A stretch of 64,000 nucleotides of DNA from Nemertoderma westbladi (Eukaryota > Xenacoelomorpha > Nemertodermatida > Nemertodermatidae), in the NCBI GenBank assembly GCA_032718475.1, contig JAUCBJ010004969.1:1-64000 (forward strand). Reading direction: 5' to 3'. Positions 9,848 through 17,479 of the stretch are shown piece after piece. The position numbers and the translations under genes were made by a program. The notes beneath the pieces were generated by a model, which did no database searches, was not told the origin of the DNA, and saw only the letters and a list, made by a program, of their open reading frames with translations. Each line of letters opens with the position of its first letter. The first letter of the stretch is position 1.

Positions 9848-11437
9848 CTGGACGACGCCATCGAACAGGGATGCGGACAGTTGGACTTAGTTAGCGAGAT
9901 TGCGAAATTCGCGGCTAGACACGGATTACCGGCACAGCAACCGCCGAAGTTCTCTGGCAACGCGAAACACTGGCGCACACTGGTAGACTACGTAGAGTCC
10001 CAGATCGCTAAGTGTGCTTTCACCTCGACGGAGAAGTTTAATTACTTGCTCCTAGTCCTGTCTGGTGAGCCGAAACAATTAGCGGAAACCTTCATTGGTG
10101 TTCCAGATGCCTTTGAGTTGGCGTACGACCGTTTGTATTCGATTTACAGTGGTAACGTGGCCATGGCTAAATCCATCATCGAAGACCTCTGCAGAGGAGG
10201 CAGCATTTCGAACCCGATCGACCTTCTACGACTCGCGGACGAAATCAAAAACGCTATAGGGACTTTACGGTCCATCGGACAACTCGAATACGCTAACGCA
10301 CCGACGGTTCTCATCAGGATAATCGTTCGACTTCATCATCGACTCCGACGAGAATGGCGACGCATCGAGTATCAGCATGAAGAAACCGGCGGGCTATTAA
10401 AACTCACCGACGTCTACCAACTGATTTCCCGGGAGGCCGTTATCGAGACTCGATCGAACTATACCAATCACCATATCGCGGCAGAAGGGATAGCTATTTC
10501 TGCGCTGACTCGGACTAAACCATTTCCGACGAATGCGAAAGCCGTTACCTACGCCACCCCTACTGAGACTTCTAAAGTTCTGACGCCTATCGGCACCACG
10601 CAGCCACGACAACAGTTGCCGGCGGACTTTGTGGGAATCTCGTACTGCGAGCGGAACGGCAGAAACGATAGCGGACATAAACTTTGTGGATGTTGCGCTT
10701 TTAAGGAGTTAGGAATCGAAGAGAGGAGACTCCAGATTCAATCGTTAGATTCCTGCTGGAGATATATGAAGCCAGGACACGTCCGGAAGGATTGCCCGAG
10801 CGACGATACATGTCCTCAGTGTGGACGTAACCATGACGCGTTGCTCCACACAACCAGTCATACTCCGACCAAACGCTTTCGACGAGAGCATCCAGATAAA
10901 GCGGCTAGATGCGACGCGCTTTACAAGGAGCGTGCGCCGCGCGAGATCCATACGTTTTTTACGGACTGTATGGATCAGTCAGGATCATCGGACGAGGACG
11001 AGGAGGAGGGCGACACTTTCTACGTGCATGCGGGTGAGGAACAGCCATCGATAACGCTCCTCACACAGAACCAATTGAAAGGGTTTAGCGTGATTCCTAT
11101 AAAGATTACCGGAAGCCGAGGGAGCAAGCATATATACGCCATCTTAGACTCTGCGTCATCACATAGCTATGTCGACAAACAAGTAGCCGATGTGGTTACG
11201 GACATGAGTCAAGGTAAGACTGCTCAGTATACTGTAAGCAGCATGCATGGTAAGAGAGCGATCCCTGTGACGAGAGTAAAACTAACTTTAGACACTCTTC
11301 TTTCCAAAGCGGAACACAGCAAGGAGGAGCACTCATTACTTCCAGTAAGAAATTTGACCTTTGCAACTACGAAGGACTGTAGTAACTTGCTCGGCCCTGT
11401 GCCAGAGCAATCACCAGAAGATCGTAAGTATTTCTGA
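9848..11437 (+). CDS. gag-pro: Pao capsid, zinc knuckle and protease
   Basis: It continues the frame of the upstream ORF after the UGA at 9845. The BEL capsid-type start (PKFSGNAKHWRTLVDYVESQ, then FNYLLLVLSGEP) leads into helices. A knuckle at about 10754 reads CWRYMKPGHVRKDC: the second Cys of C-x2-C is Tyr, which should weaken zinc binding. A second CPQC...H follows. The aspartic protease carries ILDSASSHSY (Asp codon 11147-11149). It ends at UGA 11435 (again followed by C), before the conserved HLGIPE...LIGTDQ spacer. Its roles would be particle assembly, RNA binding and polyprotein cleavage. Confidence 0.8.
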   Translation: MDDAIEQGCGQLDLVSEIAKFAARHGLPAQQPPKFSGNAKHWRTLVDYVESQIAKCAFTSTEKFNYLLLVLSGEPKQLAETFIGVPDAFELAYDRLYSIYSGNVAMAKSIIEDLCRGGSISNPIDLLRLADEIKNAIGTLRSIGQLEYANAPTVLIRIIVRLHHRLRREWRRIEYQHEETGGLLKLTDVYQLISREAVIETRSNYTNHHIAAEGIAISALTRTKPFPTNAKAVTYATPTETSKVLTPIGTTQPRQQLPADFVGISYCERNGRNDSGHKLCGCCAFKELGIEERRLQIQSLDSCWRYMKPGHVRKDCPSDDTCPQCGRNHDALLHTTSHTPTKRFRREHPDKAARCDALYKERAPREIHTFFTDCMDQSGSSDEDEEEGDTFYVHAGEEQPSITLLTQNQLKGFSVIPIKITGSRGSKHIYAILDSASSHSYVDKQVADVVTDMSQGKTAQYTVSSMHGKRAIPVTRVKLTLDTLLSKAEHSKEEHSLLPVRNLTFATTKDCSNLLGPVPEQSPEDRKYF

Positions 11438-11725
11438 CACCTTGGAATACCGGAATGTCCTGTTAATTATCGCTCAATCGCGATGTTGATTGGGACAGAC
11501 CAGTTTAACTTACATCAGGTATGGGAGACACGCCCATCTGTTATTACAGCAGGCAACCCCTACGCATGTAGAACTCCCATAGGTTGGTATACTAGAGCTC
11601 CAATACATTCACTAGAGGTAAGTGACCAGGAGGACGACGTTTTGAGTACGTGTAGTTTATTGACTAACACGATAGATAATTCTCCTTCACACTCCTGTGG
11701 TCTTATTGTACAGACGGCAATATGA
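11438..11725 (+). CDS. pol: Pao protease-to-RT spacer
   Basis: It is in the same frame as its neighbours on both sides and is bounded by UGA at 11435 and 11723. The segment HLGIPE...MLIGTDQFNL...TPIGW is the conserved BEL/Pao block between protease and RT (from knowledge of the family), so the upstream UGA sits inside an otherwise conserved coding stretch. There is no start codon logic of its own. It would be made only by readthrough, or it is simply dead. Confidence 0.7.
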   Translation, partial: HLGIPECPVNYRSIAMLIGTDQFNLHQVWETRPSVITAGNPYACRTPIGWYTRAPIHSLEVSDQEDDVLSTCSLLTNTIDNSPSHSCGLIVQTAI

Positions 11726-14700
11726 CAGACTTGCGTCACTAACGCAGACGCCATCGATACTGACGTAACTGATCTGGACACGACCACACGGACCTCTGAC
11801 CTACAACTACTTGCAGCAAACCAGGTTGTATTGACTACTGGAGACCAAAGGGTTGTTGCCGTGGATGACTCGATGAACGAGGATTTTGGAAGGCTTGCGA
11901 GCCTACCAAAAATTACTAAGGTCATTGACCCCACCCACCAGGCTTTGACACTGGTCGTTGATCTTGGAAGGCTTGCGAGCCTACCGACAGATCAAGAGGT
12001 TGTCAAACCGCCACAAAACGATTCGACGCCGACTAGTGACACCGGAAGGCTTGCGAGCCTACCAGACACATTGACACTAGCCACCGCAGCGGACGAAGAC
12101 GTGGACGAGGACCATGGCGCAGTGCAAGCAGCGCTTGACCGACTGCTGACTGAACGGACCATTCAATGGTTGGAACAGGACTCAGCAGAACCCGGTAGTT
12201 ACGAGACCGCTATGTCAGAACAGGAAAAACGGTCATTAAATATTATGAGAGATACCATTCGCCAGACCGCAAATGGCCACTACGAGGTTGGTATGTTGTG
12301 GCGCAATGGACAACCTAAGCTCGTTAACAATTACCCACTTGCTTTGAGGCGACTCAAATCAATAAGGCAGCGATTGTATCGAGACGAGACGGCCCATATG
12401 CAATACAATGCACAACTTCAGACGTATCTCCAAAAGGGATACGCCATTAGGATGTTAAATCCCGAGGTGACCACAGATCAGACATATTACCTGCCACATC
12501 ATTTTGTTCGACACCCGGACAAACCTGGCAAGGTGCGTGTAGTCAACGACTGCGCCGCACTTTACCAAGGGATGTCTATGAACAGCGAACTGATGGACGG
12601 GCCAAATATGAATAATTACCTCATGGGAGTCCTAATGCGTTTTAGACAACGCAAAGTGGCTTTCACCTGTGACGTAGATGCCATGTTTCACCAGGTTAAG
12701 GCTTTGGAGCGGGACAGGGACAGCTTGAGGTTTCTTTGGTATCCGGACGGAAATTTAGAACTTCCGCCAGAAACTTACCAAATGCAGGTAAGAGTTTTCG
12801 GAGCCAGGGACAGCCCCAACTGCACCATGTACGCCTTAAAGCAGACAGCATTGGACAGACGAGACCAGTTTGACCCAGAAGTAGTTCGGACCGTGGAACG
12901 AGATTTCTACGTGGATGACAGCCTCAAGAGTTGTGACACCTTGGAGCGTGCTACAACCGTAGCACACCAACTCCAGGATTGTCTCGCTGAGGGCGGATTT
13001 CACCTGACGAAATTCGCTTCCAACGAACCTGAACTGGTGAACTCATTTGACCCGACAGATCGTAGTGGAGGGGACTTGGACTTAGACCTAGAACGTCTAC
13101 CGACGACCAAAGTATTAGGACTTAGTTGGGACCCTAACACCGACAATTTTAGGGTACGTGTAAGGTCCAACGACCCGACTAGACCTCTCACTAAGAGGAC
13201 TTGCTTATCGACCATGAGTCGATTGTATGACCCATTGTGTTTCATTAGTCCAGTGATCCTACATGCTAGGATCATACTCCGCAGCATTTGGCAAGCCGGA
13301 TTGGAATGGGACGACCCCATCCCAGAAAAGTTAGCTGAGCAATGGAGGGACTGGGAAGCCCAACTGACTTTCCTACAAGACTATACCATACCAAGGGTAT
13401 ACTTTCCTTTGCAGACCACCTTTCCTGCCGATTTAGAGTTTCACAGCTTTAGTGACGCTAGCAAGGATGGATTGGGGGTTACATTATACCTTAGACGACA
13501 AGTGACATCGGACAGCTACGATGTGTCTCTCGTTACTTCTAGGGCTAGAACAATGCCATTGAAGTATATGACTGTACCTCGTGGAGAGCTACAAGCCGGG
13601 ACGATATCCACAGATATTGTCAGTCTAGTTCAACGCGAGCTGGAGGCTAACTTGAAGGTCACATATTGGACGGATGCGACATTGGTACTTTGGTACATAA
13701 ACAACAAAGCGTTTGAGTTCAAGACTTTCGTAGCCAACAGACGGGCTGAAATCTTAGACCGGTCGCTCACACAAGATTGGCGTCACTGTCCAGGGAAGCT
13801 GAACCCAGCTGACATCGCGTCACGGGGGATGCAACCACTTCACTTTTGTAAACCGTACAATAAATCCTTTTGGTTTAGAGGACCCGATTTCCTACAGCGA
13901 CCATCAGACGAATGGCCACCGTTATTCGACGCGACAACCAATACCGTACCAGAGGGTGCCGAGATAAAAATCGACAAGGTTGTCAAATCTAAAGCAAAAG
14001 CCAACGCCAAGGTCAAGGGGAAACAAGGACGGACGGGATCTGATGACCTGGACGCTAGACCTGACATTACGCCAGACGTCTCACCAGAATCTCGACCAGA
14101 CGCTTGTACGAATCTTTCACTGGATGTTCCGCGGGAGATTTCACCAGACGTTTCGCCAGATTGTTCAACAGATTACTCGCCAGATTATTCACCAGAAGCG
14201 ACACCAGATTGTTCTCCGGATTGTTCGCCAGATTGTTTTATGGAACTCTCGACAGATTGTCTACCGGACGTCTCACCAGACTTTCCACCAGACATCTCAA
14301 CAGACTGTCCACCAGACTTTAGACCAAACTTTCTGACAGAAGTTACGCTTGACACCTTTTGGGACCAACGACAGGACATTTCGCCGGATGTTCCGCGCTA
14401 TGTCTCACCAGACGTCTCACCAGACTGTTCATGGGACGCTTCACCAGACTGTCTATTAGACACTCCACTAGAAGACCCATTGGAGCGGACCATTAGAGAC
14501 TTACCGAATTTGACTTCTTTGGACGACAGAGGTGTGGCCACAGCGATCACACTCCGCTCAAAGAAAGTACTTGACTTACCACCTACAGGTAAAGGTGTGA
14601 CTAAGGTTAGGAAGCTTACAGGCTCACAGGAACACACTGGTACTGTAGAGTTGAAACCGTTACTGCCAGTCGACTCACTAGGAGCGGACGGTAAAGGTAA

Positions 14701-15706
14701 GACCGTGGAGATTGACATACTTGGGGACTCAGGCAAACCTACCGGAAGGCCCGTGGGCCTACCAAGTCCAGACAAGTATCCACACTACGACTATACCTTA
14801 CCTGATGACGTCACTAACACTTATGTTGACCGGATATTAAACCTAACTAGATCATGGACTGACGCATGGCTCAAACGTTTGAGACAATATGCCAGAGGCA
14901 AACGCGACTTTCCTAGAAGACTTACCTTAAAGGAAGTTGTTCATTGTGAAGTTGATATCATTCGCCATTATCAATTGCGATATTTCGCACGAGAATTCAC
15001 AGCGATCAACCAAGGTAAACAGATCAAGTCTTCACCGATTTTGAGTTGGAGTCCGATTATTTATCGGGGCTTACTTTGTCACAAGTCCAGACTCCAAAAC
15101 ATCGACTTTGCACTTGACTTTAGGTATCCTATCATCATACCGCAACACCATGAATTACAGCGCGCAATGATACTGGACGCACATGTACAACTCAAACACG
15201 TGGTTAGACACCACTGTCTATCACACTTACGATCAAGGTTTGTACTGATTAGGCCTAGCAAGGCATTGAGTTCCGTAACACGGAACTGTATGATTTGTAA
15301 GAAGGTGCACGCGAGGATAGGACACCAGGAAATGAGTGAACTACCACTAGCTAGATTACAGGCGTTTAGACCCCCTTTCACTGAGACGGGGATAGACTGT
15401 TTTGGACCCATAATCGCGAAACGCGGAAGGGTACAGGTAAAACGTTGGGGATTGATCTTCACTTGCATGGCCAGCAGAGCTGTCCATATTGAGCGTGTGA
15501 CAGATTTAACCACCAATGCCTTTATCCTAGCCTTACGGCGATTTATCGCTAGACGTGGATTGGTCAAATCCATTTACTGTGACCAAGGGACAAACTTTGT
15601 GGGCGCACGGAACGAAATAACCAGCGCTTTGAGGAAGTTGGACCAAAACCAGATTTCCGAGGAACTACGTCCTCACCGTATTGTTTGGAATTTTAATAAA
15701 CAATAA
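11726..15706 (+). CDS. pol: Pao reverse transcriptase, RNase H and integrase (C-terminal truncated)
   Basis: The frame continues from the upstream blocks. The first 110 codons hold three GRLASLP palindrome copies. RT: VRVVNDCAA, FTCDVDAMFHQV (first Asp) and FYVDD at about 12905-12919. RNase H: FSDAS, PRGEL, YWTDA and NPADIASRG. A linker of about 145 residues of SPD repeats follows. Integrase: zinc-binding HH...CMICKK, the first Asp in GIDCFGP and the second Asp in CDQGTNF. It runs into a stop at 15704 within the WNFN motif, because about 45 bases that include the catalytic Glu motif are missing compared with copy 2 (48475-50552). Copying functions look intact; integration does not. Confidence 0.88.
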   Translation, partial: QTCVTNADAIDTDVTDLDTTTRTSDLQLLAANQVVLTTGDQRVVAVDDSMNEDFGRLASLPKITKVIDPTHQALTLVVDLGRLASLPTDQEVVKPPQNDSTPTSDTGRLASLPDTLTLATAADEDVDEDHGAVQAALDRLLTERTIQWLEQDSAEPGSYETAMSEQEKRSLNIMRDTIRQTANGHYEVGMLWRNGQPKLVNNYPLALRRLKSIRQRLYRDETAHMQYNAQLQTYLQKGYAIRMLNPEVTTDQTYYLPHHFVRHPDKPGKVRVVNDCAALYQGMSMNSELMDGPNMNNYLMGVLMRFRQRKVAFTCDVDAMFHQVKALERDRDSLRFLWYPDGNLELPPETYQMQVRVFGARDSPNCTMYALKQTALDRRDQFDPEVVRTVERDFYVDDSLKSCDTLERATTVAHQLQDCLAEGGFHLTKFASNEPELVNSFDPTDRSGGDLDLDLERLPTTKVLGLSWDPNTDNFRVRVRSNDPTRPLTKRTCLSTMSRLYDPLCFISPVILHARIILRSIWQAGLEWDDPIPEKLAEQWRDWEAQLTFLQDYTIPRVYFPLQTTFPADLEFHSFSDASKDGLGVTLYLRRQVTSDSYDVSLVTSRARTMPLKYMTVPRGELQAGTISTDIVSLVQRELEANLKVTYWTDATLVLWYINNKAFEFKTFVANRRAEILDRSLTQDWRHCPGKLNPADIASRGMQPLHFCKPYNKSFWFRGPDFLQRPSDEWPPLFDATTNTVPEGAEIKIDKVVKSKAKANAKVKGKQGRTGSDDLDARPDITPDVSPESRPDACTNLSLDVPREISPDVSPDCSTDYSPDYSPEATPDCSPDCSPDCFMELSTDCLPDVSPDFPPDISTDCPPDFRPNFLTEVTLDTFWDQRQDISPDVPRYVSPDVSPDCSWDASPDCLLDTPLEDPLERTIRDLPNLTSLDDRGVATAITLRSKKVLDLPPTGKGVTKVRKLTGSQEHTGTVELKPLLPVDSLGADGKGKTVEIDILGDSGKPTGRPVGLPSPDKYPHYDYTLPDDVTNTYVDRILNLTRSWTDAWLKRLRQYARGKRDFPRRLTLKEVVHCEVDIIRHYQLRYFAREFTAINQGKQIKSSPILSWSPIIYRGLLCHKSRLQNIDFALDFRYPIIIPQHHELQRAMILDAHVQLKHVVRHHCLSHLRSRFVLIRPSKALSSVTRNCMICKKVHARIGHQEMSELPLARLQAFRPPFTETGIDCFGPIIAKRGRVQVKRWGLIFTCMASRAVHIERVTDLTTNAFILALRRFIARRGLVKSIYCDQGTNFVGARNEITSALRKLDQNQISEELRPHRIVWNFNKQ
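11888..11907 (+). repeat. Palindrome copy 4 (pol N-terminus)
   Basis: GGAAGGCTTGCGAGCCTACC, read as G-R-L-A-S-L-P. First of three copies spaced 78 bases apart. Confidence 0.9.
11966..11985 (+). repeat. Palindrome copy 5 (pol N-terminus)
   Basis: Identical 20 bases, read as G-R-L-A-S-L-P, 78 bases after copy 4. The 19 residues between the copies are unrelated to those between copies 5 and 6. Confidence 0.9.
12044..12063 (+). repeat. Palindrome copy 6 (pol N-terminus)
   Basis: Identical 20 bases, read as G-R-L-A-S-L-P, 78 bases after copy 5. Confidence 0.9.
14043..14475 (+). repeat. 12-bp coding repeat (Ser-Pro-Asp-X linker)
   Basis: Within pol, between RNase H and integrase, a 12-base unit (TCACCAGACTGT and variants) encodes dozens of S/T-P-D-C/V/F/Y tetrapeptides. 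Copy 2 has a much shorter version at the same place (about 50210-50390), so the array has expanded or shrunk between copies. The period keeps all three forward frames largely open. The product is an acidic, Cys-rich flexible linker of unknown role. Confidence 0.85.
14744..14763 (+). repeat. Palindrome copy 7, variant with paired changes
   Basis: GGAAGGCCCGTGGGCCTACC, read as G-R-P-V-G-L-P. Compared with the main form, T-to-C and A-to-G changes sit opposite each other in the stem, so pairing is kept. Copy 2 of the element keeps the same variant at 49859-49878. Confidence 0.85.
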
Positions 15707-16269
15707 AAACAGCTATAGCTAAAGTAATACCGACGCAACACATCTTGACAGACGACCAACTGACGACGTTACTAATAGAAATCAAAGCGATTTTGAACAC
15801 TAGACCAATCGCTTTGATCCCAGACAATAACGACGTACAGTTTGCCTTGACACCAGCACACCTGCTTATGCAGGAGCCAACGACATTGTTGCCCATTTCG
15901 GTACCCGTTAATAGCGACGGATACGGCAACAAGGTTTGGAAAATCACTCAACTGCTTGCTAATAAATTCTGGGAAATATGGCAGAAATATTATTTGCCCT
16001 CTATTTCGACCAGAACCTCTTGGTATCTAAATACACGATGTTTGAGACGTGGTGACCACGTTTTATTGGCTGAAGCCAATCTGAAAAGACGGTTTTGGCT
16101 GACTGGAGTCATTTTGACCACACACCCTACATCTGGTGTAGTAAGGACCGTTACTGTAAGGACTATCGACGGGCATACCGTAGATAGGCCTGTACAACGT
16201 CTCGTACTCCTAGAGGAGACTAGAAACGAGACAGGAGACTACAAATCTCCACCCAATATTAGTAAATAG
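15707..16269 (+). pseudogene. pol: Pao integrase C-terminal domain, out of frame
   Basis: The segment from LTDDQLTTLLIEIKAILNTRP (about 15745) to the end at 16269 is the usual BEL integrase tail: ILNTRP, LTPAHLL, then RRGDHVLLAE and VRTVTVRTIDG. It is in a different frame from the main ORF because of the deletion near 15690-15706. Copy 2 reads through the same region with the GVWE motif present, which identifies the event as loss in copy 1. The domain normally helps hold DNA. Confidence 0.75.
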
Positions 16270-16993
16270 ATGTGGGACCTTTGATGGCTGCCACATAGCT
16301 TTACCGTATTTTAGTAATTTAGTATTTTGTATTACTGTATGTGCATTTGTAATCCTCTTCACTGTAGATAGAGACAGCGGTGGAATTCCATTGTCTTTAT
16401 ATGTGAACATGGAGGGTAGTACCCTTATGTATCACATAGGAGCGGGATTGTGTGTACAGTAGGAATGGAATTCCACTTGGAACCCACAAGTGAGACAATT
16501 TTTCAAAAATTATTAAACAAATCCATTTAGTTGGATTTAAATTTAAGAAAAATTATTCTCCAGTGAATGCGAATTCTAGAATACAGCTAGATAAAAATTA
16601 AAAATTGGGGAGGACAAGAGTGGATGGAAGGCTTGCGAGCCTACCGATAAATTTTTTTTTGGAAAAAGAAAATTGGCCTTGTTCTACGTAGTCGTGTCTA
16701 CTATTATTTAGACCGAATTAATTCTCGACTGCACTATTTTCTTTTGGGAATGTAGCTTGGGAAATTAAAAGGTGAGTATTTTAGACTCACGGCTAGTTTA
16801 CCCGGAATTCGTTTTTTATCGGCACAATTTTGGATTAGGAGCCAGTGCGAAATCACGCAAACCCGAAGTCATTAGGCAAATGGGTTGGGGTTTAGAGCAA
16901 AGTTGAGCCAAAAGCCGACAAATCACATCTAACCTCTATTTTGTGCTTCATCTAGTAGAAACGTAACGATATGTAACCATATATTCGTACACG
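16270..16993 (+). other. Gap between pol and exonuclease ORF
   Basis: No ORF. It contains a purine run (about 16605-16620, a polypurine-tract candidate), palindrome copy 8 and, at 16951, a good splice acceptor (TTTTGTGCTTCATCTAG) 43 bases before the ATG of the next ORF. This would suit a spliced subgenomic mRNA. Confidence 0.4.
16626..16645 (+). repeat. Palindrome copy 8 (non-coding)
   Basis: GGAAGGCTTGCGAGCCTACC in the untranslated gap between pol and the exonuclease ORF, just after the purine run TTGGGGAGGACAAGAG. Confidence 0.9.
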
Positions 16994-17479
16994 ATGGCAG
17001 AGAAGATGTACAAGGAGTTATGTCAAGGGTTTACGCAGGAACAAGAGCACCAGGCACCATTTAATCGTTATGGAGCTAAAAACTTTAACGTGTTTGGAGT
17101 GGAGAGTATGGCTAGGAGTACAGCCAAGTTCGCTAAATCCAAGGCGGACCCGAATGTTACGCGACAGCAGTTGGACGCATATAACAAAAGAGTGGAGGAA
17201 TTACTCGCGGAGTTCAATGCGTTATATCCTTACGATGCGTTATGTGACGCTAGCGACATTTGCGAGGATCCAGACACGGAGATACGCCGATTGTATCATA
17301 CGCTGCAATATTTGACGGCGAACGAACCCTTACCTGCAGCCAGAGACGATTTCGAAGGAATGCATCTTTATAGATGCGCTCGAGGAGCTGATCCAGAGAC
17401 AAAGGACACGTTCTCCATATACAAACTGTTTTATAAACATGTATGCATGAGCAAGACAACGCGATTCCTATGCAGTTGA
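16994..17479 (+). CDS. Unknown ORF, N-terminal part of the exonuclease/knuckle protein
   Basis: A 161-residue frame starting at an ATG, helical and charged (QLDAYNKRVEELLAEFNALY). Its end overlaps the next ORF (17443) in another frame, and the last dozen residues look non-native, so the two were probably one gene split by a small indel near 17440. I recognise no domain. Codon choice is rich in CGA and GCG, like the Pao frame upstream and unlike the AT-rich flanks. It is probably part of the same element as the Pao genes. Confidence 0.5.
   Translation: MAEKMYKELCQGFTQEQEHQAPFNRYGAKNFNVFGVESMARSTAKFAKSKADPNVTRQQLDAYNKRVEELLAEFNALYPYDALCDASDICEDPDTEIRRLYHTLQYLTANEPLPAARDDFEGMHLYRCARGADPETKDTFSIYKLFYKHVCMSKTTRFLCS

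Larger units (their letters stand above)
7490..16269 (+). mobile_element. BEL/Pao LTR retrotransposon, copy 1 (internal region)
   Basis: A single frame from 7490 to 15706 (about 2739 codons) encodes, in order, a coiled-coil Gag part, capsid, zinc knuckle, aspartic protease, RT, RNase H and most of an integrase. The integrase tail continues in another frame to 16269. Only three stops interrupt the 8.2 kb, all UGA (9845, 11435, 11723). The RT motif FYVDD, the RNase H-integrase order and the absence of a chromodomain fit BEL/Pao. Flanking LTRs could not be identified. The 3' side may extend to about 20.1 kb if the exonuclease ORF belongs to it. Confidence 0.85.

Noticed and set aside
11888-12063. 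CRISPR array
   Set aside because: Three 20-base palindromes with 58-base spacers look superficially similar, but they lie in frame in a retrotransposon, the genome is eukaryotic, and copies recur elsewhere alone.
13980-14379. Alternative-frame ORFs over the SPD linker
   Set aside because: The 12-base period leaves every frame open; the frame linked to RNase H and integrase is the real one.
15079-15573. Minus-strand 164-residue ORF and its twin at 49034-49528
   Set aside because: Both are antisense shadows of the Pao integrase frame.
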